5,320 nucleotides of DNA, taken from the NCBI GenBank assembly GCA_047975785.1, contig JBKEEC010000320.1, positions 1-5,320 of the forward strand. Direction: 5' to 3'. The notes under the pieces were generated by a model. It saw only the letters and a list, made by a program, of their open reading frames with translations, was not told the DNA's origin and did no database searches. The DNA is from JACXVD01 sp047975785 (lineage in GTDB: Bacteria; Pseudomonadota; Alphaproteobacteria; Sphingomonadales; Sphingomonadaceae). Both the position numbers and the translations under genes were made by a program. Positions within the stretch are counted from its first letter, which is position 1, and the number at the start of each line of letters is the position of its first letter. Positions 1 through 5,320 of this stretch are shown one piece after another.

Positions 1-46
1 CTCGCTGCAGCAGCATGAAAATTGCTGCTGCTATGCCAAGCGCCAT
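1..46 (-). CDS. Possible start of a further minus-strand gene with a hydrophobic N-terminus
   Basis: From an ATG at 46 the minus strand reads MALGIAAAIFMLLQR and stays open to the window edge. This hydrophobic run would suit a signal peptide or first membrane segment. It would be the fourth gene in the same direction, 183 nt after the ligase stop. There is no clear ribosome binding site (the 12 bases before it read GGGTCGCTGAGC), and only 15 codons are visible, so this is a weak candidate. The opposite strand also has an open reading frame over the same bases, which lowers confidence. Confidence 0.2.
   Translation of the reverse strand, partial: MALGIAAAIFMLLQR
7..31. repeat. 9-bp perfect inverted repeat (GCAGCAGCA / TGCTGCTGC)
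   Basis: The arms at 7-15 and 23-31 are exact reverse complements with a 7-nt AT-rich loop. A 9-bp arm in so short a gene-free stretch is uncommon by chance, but the arms are simple GCA/TGC triplets. They would fall within codons for Ala-Ala-Ala and Met-Leu-Leu-Gln if the possible gene start at 46 is real, which would explain the symmetry without a regulatory role. No T tract follows on either strand. Confidence 0.35.
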
Positions 47-81
47 GCTCAGCGACCCAGCGGGCCGGGATCAATCACAGA

Positions 82-105
82 AAAGGCAAAAAACACACCG
101 CCTTT
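82..105 (-). repeat. Inverted repeat with T-rich loop, possible weak terminator
   Basis: On the minus strand AAAGGC, a 12-nt loop ending in six T, and GCCTTT form a 6-bp stem at 82-87 and 100-105. The stem is half A-T, and its T residues are part of the stem rather than a tail, so terminator activity would be poor. It is listed because it lies in the gene-free stretch between the ligase and the window edge. Confidence 0.2.
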
Positions 106-178
106 CAACACCCTAATCCAACCCGCAAACAGGTCTCCTAGCCCGTGTGACTTCGCCACAAGGACCAATCCGCGATAG

Positions 179-202
179 CGGTTCGTGCCCCAGCCAGAAC
201 CG
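179..202 (-). repeat. Inverted repeat just after the ligase gene, possible weak transcript-end hairpin
   Basis: A perfect 6-bp inverted repeat (CGGTTC at 179-184, GAACCG at 197-202) encloses a 12-nt loop. It begins 28 nt after the ligase stop codon, which is where an operon-end hairpin would lie. No T run follows it on the minus strand, so it is not a standard intrinsic terminator. It could protect a 3' end or be chance, since a 6-bp repeat of this spacing is expected fairly often in a stretch of this size. Confidence 0.3.
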
Positions 203-229
203 GACGCTTACGATAGCACTGCGGTATTC

Positions 230-1849
230 TCAATTGCTCATGTGGGCGTCGATTTCCCGATCCCAGACCAGTGAAGTGCCAGCGTCCGAGCGTATCGCGC
301 CCTTCCGAATTTTTCCGGTGGGCGTGCGCGGCAGGGATCCAACAAATTCGATGAACCGGGGAACCATGTATCCCGGCAGGGACTTCTTCATGAAACCGTG
401 CAGCTCTGCTTCGGAGAGTGTCGAGCCGGGACGGCGGATCACCAGAACTTTGATCTCGTCTTCGGTCGTTGCAGCTATCACATTCCGGCCCGATGACTGG
501 CAGGACGCCGGTTGCATGCGAACTGCAACCGCCGCAACGTCATCCACATCCGGGTGCAACCTGATTTCTCCTTCAAGTTCGACCGAAGAAACATTATTAC
601 CGCGAACGCGCAGATAATCCGAAATCCGGTCGATGAAATAGTAGTATCCTTGGTTGTCGCGACGCAGGGCATCGCCAGTGCGGAACCATTCTCCAGACCA
701 CGATTCCTGATCGGCTTCGGGGCGGCCCAGATACCCTTTCAAGAGCAGCCACGGTCTTTTCTGACGAATGTACAGATGGCCAACTTCGCCTTCGGGAACA
801 GGTTTGCCAGTTTTGTCGACGATTTTCGCATCGTAGAGCGGCGAGAGCTGTCCGCAAGTGATGGAGTTCGGCGGGTCAACGGCTGCCATCGGCATACCAA
901 TTTCGGTCATACCCCATCCAGTGGAAACGACGACACCGAACCGCTTTTCGAACTCGCGGAATTCTGCAATCACCGGGTTCATCAAGACTCGTCGCAGAGG
1001 ATTGTCCGCGTCATTCGATTGCTCTGGTTGAACGAAGAGAAAATTCGCAACCCCGATCAGATGGACGTGCGTGCATCCGAACGCGCGCACTTCATCCCAG
1101 AACGAGCTCACACTGAGCCGCGGGCGAATAACGAGGCGCGCATCGCGTATAGCTGCGAAGGCTAGCCCCATCCGCCCCGACGAATGAAACATCGGCCAAG
1201 GGGAATATATTGCCGGATCGTGGTAAACTTCATCGTCGCCATGAAATAGACGGTCCATGACCGCATATTGTAGACTGCCCCACGGCACAATGACGCCCTT
1301 TGAAGGGCCCGTTGTCCCGGAGGTATAGATGACCCCATAAGGACTCATCAGGCCTGGGTCGAAGTGCTCCACAGGTGATGCCGACGCCGCAAGATCGGAG
1401 AAACGCAATATGCCTGCGCGTGCACCGGGGTCATCAATCGAAATGATTGTTTGAACGTGCTCCAGACGAGCTATCACGCTGGTCAGCAGATCCAGATACT
1501 TCGCAGATGCGACGACGATCCGTGCTTTCGAGTCGCTGATAGCATGGACCAGAAGGTTGCCCTTCAGCTCCGGATTTACCGAAACCTCCATGCAGCCGGC
1601 CCAGCAGATACCTATCCAACAGGCGTAACCTTCAATAATCGGATCGGTGATCGTCACAATGCAATCATCCTGCTTCGCACCAAGGCTCCTGAAAACATCG
1701 GCCCAAACAATCGCAGCCGTATGAAAGCCCGCATTGGTTATCTGCGTTCCATCCACATGCTGGATAAGGATACCGTCAGGATCGCGTGCTGCGCGCTCAC
1801 GCAGCAGCACCGGGACGGACAACGTTGGCTCGGTTGCAATATCGCCCAT
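230..1849 (-). CDS. ATP-dependent acyl-CoA ligase (class I adenylate-forming, AMP-binding)
   Basis: This gene encodes a soluble 539-residue acyl-CoA synthetase that would activate a carboxylic acid as acyl-AMP and then pass it to CoA. Numbering from the ATG at 1849, it has the P-loop YTSGTTGPSKG (175-185), the adenine-binding motif STGWGMTE (309-316), GEWFRTGD (386-393), the hinge DRISDYLRVRGNNVSSVELE (407-426), and PRTPTGKIRK (507-516) with the catalytic Lys513. The C-terminal VWDRE element resembles the WDRE tail of CaiC-like (carnitine/crotonobetaine-CoA ligase type) members, so the enzyme is complete. The hinge reads RGNN where RGEN is typical, and there is a somewhat long loop after AAVAVR in the C-terminal subdomain. 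A GTG at 1864 would add five residues, but ATG is better placed after AGAG. It is the third gene of the likely operon. The acid is not identifiable; fatty, steroid side-chain, terpenoid and aromatic acids all remain possible. Confidence 0.93.
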   Translation of the reverse strand: MGDIATEPTLSVPVLLRERAARDPDGILIQHVDGTQITNAGFHTAAIVWADVFRSLGAKQDDCIVTITDPIIEGYACWIGICWAGCMEVSVNPELKGNLLVHAISDSKARIVVASAKYLDLLTSVIARLEHVQTIISIDDPGARAGILRFSDLAASASPVEHFDPGLMSPYGVIYTSGTTGPSKGVIVPWGSLQYAVMDRLFHGDDEVYHDPAIYSPWPMFHSSGRMGLAFAAIRDARLVIRPRLSVSSFWDEVRAFGCTHVHLIGVANFLFVQPEQSNDADNPLRRVLMNPVIAEFREFEKRFGVVVSTGWGMTEIGMPMAAVDPPNSITCGQLSPLYDAKIVDKTGKPVPEGEVGHLYIRQKRPWLLLKGYLGRPEADQESWSGEWFRTGDALRRDNQGYYYFIDRISDYLRVRGNNVSSVELEGEIRLHPDVDDVAAVAVRMQPASCQSSGRNVIAATTEDEIKVLVIRRPGSTLSEAELHGFMKKSLPGYMVPRFIEFVGSLPRTPTGKIRKGAIRSDAGTSLVWDREIDAHMSN

Positions 1850-1915
1850 AGTTTCTCTACTCACTCTCGAAGCCTGAAGTTTGGCAAATGTCGCGAATAA
1901 GCCACTCCGGGCGTA
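1850..1915 (-). other. 66-nt gap between sulfotransferase and ligase genes
   Basis: The gap is short, in the same orientation as both genes, and has no hairpin or T tract that would end transcription. It holds only the ligase ribosome binding region near 1853-1860. This supports cotranscription of the sulfotransferase and ligase. Confidence 0.45.
1853..1860 (-). promoter_or_regulatory. Ribosome binding site of the acyl-CoA ligase
   Basis: The minus strand reads GTAGAGAA here, with AGAG five bases before the ATG at 1849. The alternative GTG start at 1864 is preceded immediately by GAGA with no spacer. The spacing therefore supports the ATG and a protein of 539 rather than 544 residues. The match to the Shine-Dalgarno consensus is only partial. 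Confidence 0.4.
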
Positions 1916-3079
1916 TCACCCTCGCCAATCAAGACATTCCCAGATTTCGGATTTGGAAAGGCCAAACGATTCTAACGAGTATTCAGGTTTTCCGTGCTTG
2001 TACTGCGGATTATCAGCGTCCCAAGCCTTCATCGCGGCGATACTGGCGTCTGACAGTTCATGCCCTGCACGGGAATAGAACTTGCCTGTTACACCGACAG
2101 GATCAGCAACAATATCCTCATATGGGACGTCGATGATGTTCAGGCGACTACCGAGAAGTTCGCGCTGTCGCTTGAAGCGCTCCATCTCGCCGCTCCAATG
2201 CTTGAGGCAATGGCGACCAATATATTCAGACGTCACATGGGCATAGAGCGGTCCCCAGTGCGACTGCATCATGTAGCACCACGACTGGGCAAACTCCACA
2301 GGATCCCGATATGTGTGCAGCACCGTTGCTCCTGGAAACACCTCGCAGATCATGTCGAGCGAACCGAGATGAGCCGGCGACTTGAGAATCCAAGGCATTT
2401 CCCCCGGGACATTGGATTGCCACTGCAAATACTGCAACATCCTGTGAAGGAAGCGATAGGAGGGTTCCCGATTACGTCCCCTTATCCAATCCAGATAACG
2501 CCGAGATGGAACATAATTGATTTCGAACACGGACTCTAGGGATTGAATCAGCAGGTAAAACTCTTCCTCCGGTTGATCCACGACATGAGCATGTGAAGCT
2601 TTTACCTTATCCTGCGCGGCAACATAAGTGGCAGCCAGGTCTATCCGTGGGTCCGGCCCACTGAACGCCATATCGTTGATAGGAGCTGGATAGAGAGCCT
2701 GCCAAGTCAGCAGCGAGCGCACCTGGGGGTCGGCCGCAATCAACCGCTGCAATTTTGTGCTGCCCGATCGTGGTAAACCGGTTATGATCATCGGTGGCGT
2801 GACGATTTCTTCGGCAATTCGGGGGTGATCGTGCACATCGCGTTCGTAACGAAGCCGATTTGTCAGGACACGTACGAGATCCCGTCGCATCGTTGCGAGG
2901 CCTTCAGACCGGAACACTAAATCTTCCGCGGAAATGCGCAAGAGATGCGAGAGGGGATACCGAAAATCCTCGCTAACGAAGCGCCGTCCTTCAGCCGCCT
3001 CTCTCGCCTCTTCGATAATAGCGTCGATGTCGAGCGTGGCGCGCACCGATTCCGAATTTGCAATCGTATTGGTTGCCAT
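1916..3079 (-). CDS. Sulfotransferase family protein (PF13469-like, PAPS-dependent)
   Basis: This gene encodes a predicted cytoplasmic sulfotransferase of 387 residues, expected to move the sulfonate group from PAPS to a hydroxyl or amine of a small molecule. Numbering from the ATG at 3079, the 5'-phosphosulfate loop is ITGLPRSGSTKLQRL (about 99-113). A DQPEEE segment (168-173) matches the acidic motif common in this family. WILKSPAHLGSL (230-241) is the conserved LKSP element. HTYRDPVEFAQSW (255-267) is the 3'-phosphate site, with Arg258 and Ser266. The tail YSLESFGLSKSEI matches the usual C-terminal end, so the protein is full length. There is no signal peptide or membrane segment. The frame can be extended to a TTG at 3100, but the ATG giving MATNTIANSES is preferred because GGGACAGAAAAG lies just upstream and the TTG lacks a spaced ribosome binding site. 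The gene starts 84 nt after the receptor stop and ends 66 nt before the ligase, which suggests cotranscription. The acceptor is unknown; the neighbours suggest a catabolic substrate such as a steroid or aromatic acid (inference). Confidence 0.9.
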   Translation of the reverse strand: MATNTIANSESVRATLDIDAIIEEAREAAEGRRFVSEDFRYPLSHLLRISAEDLVFRSEGLATMRRDLVRVLTNRLRYERDVHDHPRIAEEIVTPPMIITGLPRSGSTKLQRLIAADPQVRSLLTWQALYPAPINDMAFSGPDPRIDLAATYVAAQDKVKASHAHVVDQPEEEFYLLIQSLESVFEINYVPSRRYLDWIRGRNREPSYRFLHRMLQYLQWQSNVPGEMPWILKSPAHLGSLDMICEVFPGATVLHTYRDPVEFAQSWCYMMQSHWGPLYAHVTSEYIGRHCLKHWSGEMERFKRQRELLGSRLNIIDVPYEDIVADPVGVTGKFYSRAGHELSDASIAAMKAWDADNPQYKHGKPEYSLESFGLSKSEIWECLDWRG

Positions 3080-3163
3080 ATCTTTTCTGTCCCAAATCAA
3101 CTCGTCAATGGATCACGCAGAGCGCCCGACCGCACTTTAGGGGCGGAGAAGCACTTCAGCGTT
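3080..3163 (-). other. 84-nt gap between receptor and sulfotransferase genes
   Basis: No stable hairpin followed by T residues is visible; the best stem is only 4 bp (CCGC/GCGG). No promoter compatible with the ATG at 3079 was found. The spacing and absence of a terminator support read-through from the receptor gene into the sulfotransferase gene, as in an operon. Confidence 0.45.
3082..3093 (-). promoter_or_regulatory. Weak ribosome binding region deciding the sulfotransferase start
   Basis: The minus strand reads GGGACAGAAAAG and ends two bases before the ATG at 3079. GGGA sits 10 nt from the ATG, which is a little long but workable, while AGAAAAG is too close. The other start, TTG at 3100, has only GACGAG directly against it with no spacing. 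This favours the ATG, although the site is weak, and translation could depend partly on ribosomes arriving from the receptor gene 84 nt upstream. Confidence 0.35.
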
Positions 3164-5320
3164 TCATCGTCCTCCAAAGGGAACCGACACACGGAAGGCG
3201 ATCTCCCGGCCCCTGCCAACACCAGCCAAGACATCAGACAAGCTTGGATTCGCAGTGCCTGTACCGCCGGTGCCGGGCACAAGTGGGGTGTCGACCGTGC
3301 GAGTCACGACGAACCTGTTGGTAAGATTTCGACCGACAAGCGCGATGCTGTACCCGTGATCAGTGTTGGTCACGCCAATGATTGCATTGATCTTGGCGTA
3401 ATCATCCTGATAGGCACCTGGTCTGTTTGACGACTGGGTATAGTAGCCCGAAACGTACGAAACATCACCAGAAAGGTTGACAGTCCAATCCGGGCTAATC
3501 TCAGCGTCGTAAGTCAATCCACCAGTCAGAGTCCATTCCGGCGCGCGAAAGATCGGCTTTCCTCCAAGGTCTTGCGTGGTAAAGGCCCCCGACGCGTTGG
3601 GAAGCATGTTGCATCCGGCGGCGATCGATTGTCCAAGATAGCAGGCTGTCGTGTAGATCAGGTAGCGTGAACGGTTGTATCCTGCCGCTCCGCGCAGCGT
3701 CAGGCTATCGGTCACCCGATATTGCGCATCAAACTCGACACCAGTCGATCGGGATTTTCCCGCGTTCTCGATGCCCTGCTGGGTCAGTCCGCCGGCGACG
3801 TTGATGTTCACGTTCACCTGCAAACCCTGCGATGTGTAGCGATAGAATGCGAGGGTGGAGCGGAACCGCCCATCCGCGCTCTGCGCCTTAACCCCTGCTT
3901 CGAACCCTTTCACCTTCTGTGACTCATATGAGCGGTCCGTGGCTGGGTTACCAGATCCGCCATTGAACCCGCCCGAGAGGAACCCGGTCTTGTAAGACCC
4001 ATAAATCGTATATTGCCGACTGGGCCGCCAGGTCAGCGTAGCTTCCGGCGAGAAATTACTCCACGAATCCTTTGGTTTGGCGGTTACACCTGGCAATCCA
4101 TTTACTTGAATGAAGCCAAAATCCTTCTTCTCGTTGGAATATCTACCGCCACCGGACAGCTCAACCGTCGGGCTGATCTTGTATGTGAGGTCGAGGAACG
4201 CAGAAAAGGCATTACCCTTCTGGTAAACGGGCATCTTTGGCGCCAGAATTGCAGGAGTAATTGCATTACGCGCAACAATATTTTGGTAATCTGAAGAAAT
4301 GTGCTGATAATATGCGCCGAGCAAAAAGTTCAATGGGCCGTCAAAACTGCTACTGAGACGGAGTTCCTGTGTGAATTCTGATATCTTGAACTGCTGTGCC
4401 GATGGTGCAATTAGTGTCGGATCATCCGTTGGTGTAGCGATAATATAGAATTTTGACTTGGCATTATAGTACCCGGTGATGGATTCGATCTTCAGAACAT
4501 CGCTGGGGCTGTAGGCAAGACGAAGTCCAGTAAGAAATTGATCTTGTTTGAGGAATGGCTCATCCACAAGTTCGGGACTGAGCGTCGCGAAGTTTGGCCC
4601 CGCATCCGGCCGAACCACTGTGCGATTGGCAATGCAGTCGTCTTGCGCCGAGAGCAAGGATGCACCACTTGGGCAGAATGTGGTTTGGTTGATGGAATCG
4701 CTGCCTGAAGAGCTGTAGTGTCCGTAATTAAACTTCAGATTCGCATGGAAATCGTCGCTTGGCGCAAAATCCAGCGTCACCCGTCCCCCATAGTCATCTG
4801 CCTTCGGCAATCGTCGCCGTGACGGTCCAGTCAACGCATTGTCCGCCGCTTCATTGTAGAAGTATCCTTTCATGGTCGAACCATAACCAGCGACGCGGAT
4901 GCCAAGCGCGTCGGAAATCGGACCGGAGAGGTAACCTTCGGCGCGCCACTCATCACCGATGAATTCGTAGCTCGATTCGAGCTTTGCACTGAAATATGGC
5001 GTTGGATTGGCAGTATGGATCGCGATGACGCCGGCCGGGCTGTTTTTCCCGAAAAACAATGCCTGAGGCCCCTTCAGGACGTCAATCTGCTGCATATCAA
5101 CTTGAGCCATCCGCCTGATATTGCCTCGCGATACCTGCAGCCCATCGACATTGAACGAAACGGCCTGATCGGCAAATGGATTGGCATCCGGCGTACTAAC
5201 GCCGCGGATGACAATAATCGCGCCCTGCGCGGTACCGCTTCCCGGGTCGGCAATGATCACTTGCGGTGCGGCATTGGTGAGATTGTCGAGATCGGTAAGT
5301 CCGCGTCGGGACATGTCCGA
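3164..5320 (-). CDS. TonB-dependent outer-membrane receptor (N-terminus cut by window edge)
   Basis: This gene encodes a TonB-dependent receptor, an outer-membrane beta-barrel that takes up a ligand using energy from TonB-ExbB-ExbD. The frame stays open to position 5320 (codons Ser-Asp precede the Met at 5314), so that Met is internal and the signal peptide and TonB box lie outside. Counting from it, 716 residues are visible. Residues 5-105 are the end of the plug domain, with IRGVS (36-40), a VDG motif near 56-58, and IDVLKGPQALFFGKNSPAGV (77-96), the classic plug signature. The rest is a barrel of alternating strands, with the conserved late motif GRNLTNRF (661-668) and a terminal strand REIAFRVSVPF. 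Family members are usually about 750-850 residues, so roughly 60-100 are missing. The plug type resembles sphingomonad receptors often placed with catabolic genes rather than siderophore genes. The ligand cannot be read from the sequence. Two Cys pairs (214/227 and 558/568) could form disulfides in surface loops. The gene is probably first in an operon with the two genes after it. Confidence 0.94.
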   Translation of the reverse strand, partial: SDMSRRGLTDLDNLTNAAPQVIIADPGSGTAQGAIIVIRGVSTPDANPFADQAVSFNVDGLQVSRGNIRRMAQVDMQQIDVLKGPQALFFGKNSPAGVIAIHTANPTPYFSAKLESSYEFIGDEWRAEGYLSGPISDALGIRVAGYGSTMKGYFYNEAADNALTGPSRRRLPKADDYGGRVTLDFAPSDDFHANLKFNYGHYSSSGSDSINQTTFCPSGASLLSAQDDCIANRTVVRPDAGPNFATLSPELVDEPFLKQDQFLTGLRLAYSPSDVLKIESITGYYNAKSKFYIIATPTDDPTLIAPSAQQFKISEFTQELRLSSSFDGPLNFLLGAYYQHISSDYQNIVARNAITPAILAPKMPVYQKGNAFSAFLDLTYKISPTVELSGGGRYSNEKKDFGFIQVNGLPGVTAKPKDSWSNFSPEATLTWRPSRQYTIYGSYKTGFLSGGFNGGSGNPATDRSYESQKVKGFEAGVKAQSADGRFRSTLAFYRYTSQGLQVNVNINVAGGLTQQGIENAGKSRSTGVEFDAQYRVTDSLTLRGAAGYNRSRYLIYTTACYLGQSIAAGCNMLPNASGAFTTQDLGGKPIFRAPEWTLTGGLTYDAEISPDWTVNLSGDVSYVSGYYTQSSNRPGAYQDDYAKINAIIGVTNTDHGYSIALVGRNLTNRFVVTRTVDTPLVPGTGGTGTANPSLSDVLAGVGRGREIAFRVSVPFGGR

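Larger units (their letters stand above)
47..229. other. Gene-free stretch after the ligase
   Basis: No protein-coding sequence here is convincing. The stretch holds two short inverted repeats (82-105 and 179-202) and short open frames on both strands without good starts. There is no tRNA-like, CRISPR-like or insertion-sequence end pattern. A TTGAAA hexamer on the minus strand (103-108) lacks a fitting -10 element at 16-18 nt. Confidence 0.5.

Noticed and set aside
49..207. A 52-codon minus-strand open frame ending two bases before the ATG at 46
   Set aside because: The TGA-GC-ATG arrangement looks like translational coupling, but the frame has no ATG, its TTG/GTG starts lack ribosome binding sites, and no family is recognisable.
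512..1165. A 217-codon open frame on the plus strand opposite the ligase gene
   Set aside because: It lies wholly antisense to a ligase with all family motifs intact, shows no recognisable domain, and has no clear ribosome binding site. It is a shadow frame.
1864..1864. GTG as the ligase start codon
   Set aside because: Its only purine-rich stretch is directly adjacent with no spacer, whereas ATG at 1849 has AGAG at five bases.
2060..2539. A 159-codon open frame on the plus strand opposite the sulfotransferase
   Set aside because: It is antisense to conserved sulfotransferase motifs and has no recognisable protein features.
3080..3108. Promoter-like TTGACG, 17-nt spacer, AAAGAT before the sulfotransferase
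   Set aside because: The spacing is ideal, but the -10 match is only three of six and it touches the ATG, so transcription would start inside the coding region with no usable start codon nearby.
3239..3290. Short Gly-Thr repeat (GTGGTGT) near the receptor C-terminus
   Set aside because: It is only a few residues long, lies in a predicted loop before the last strand, and is typical of low-complexity receptor loops.
2945..3430. A 161-codon plus-strand frame spanning the gap between receptor and sulfotransferase
   Set aside because: It overlaps the ends of two well-supported genes on the other strand, and its residue make-up looks random.
1..5320. Search by eye for tRNA, CRISPR, insertion sequences, toxin-antitoxin pairs or phage genes
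   Set aside because: No direct-repeat arrays, terminal inverted repeats, transposase motifs or tRNA-like folds were seen; the window is almost fully filled by three metabolic or transport genes.

Overview
The window looks like a metabolic segment from a Gram-negative bacterium, most likely an alphaproteobacterium of the sphingomonad type (Sphingobium, Novosphingobium or Sphingopyxis-like). The reasons are a large TonB-dependent outer-membrane receptor with the plug signature seen in many sphingomonad receptors (FGKNSPAGVI), a neighbouring PF13469-type sulfotransferase, and an ATP-dependent acyl-CoA ligase. Base composition is moderate (hand-counted lines run from about 35 to 63% GC). The taxonomic call is an inference from gene content; no marker gene is present.

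Layout: all three real genes lie on the minus strand, so transcription runs from high to low coordinates. First is a TonB-dependent receptor that enters from beyond position 5320 (its N-terminus is missing) and ends at 3164. After an 84-nt gap comes a complete sulfotransferase-family gene (3079 to 1916). After a further 66-nt gap comes a complete class I adenylate-forming acyl-CoA ligase (1849 to 230). No convincing terminator or promoter is visible in either gap, so the three genes are probably one transcription unit, with its promoter outside the window. Positions 1-229 hold no confident gene: there are three short inverted repeats and, at the edge, a possible start of a further minus-strand gene encoding a hydrophobic N-terminus.

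How the genes may work together (inference): the receptor would bring a bulky, probably hydrophobic substrate across the outer membrane using TonB energy. The ligase would activate a carboxylate group as a CoA thioester for degradation. The sulfotransferase would move a sulfonate group from PAPS to a hydroxyl or amine on that substrate, a metabolite of it, or an unrelated acceptor. Steroid, bile-acid, terpenoid or aromatic carboxylates are plausible substrates, but the sequence alone does not identify one. The combination of uptake receptor, sulfotransferase and CoA ligase is the most interesting aspect. I see no CRISPR array, RNA gene, insertion sequence or clearly new type of system.
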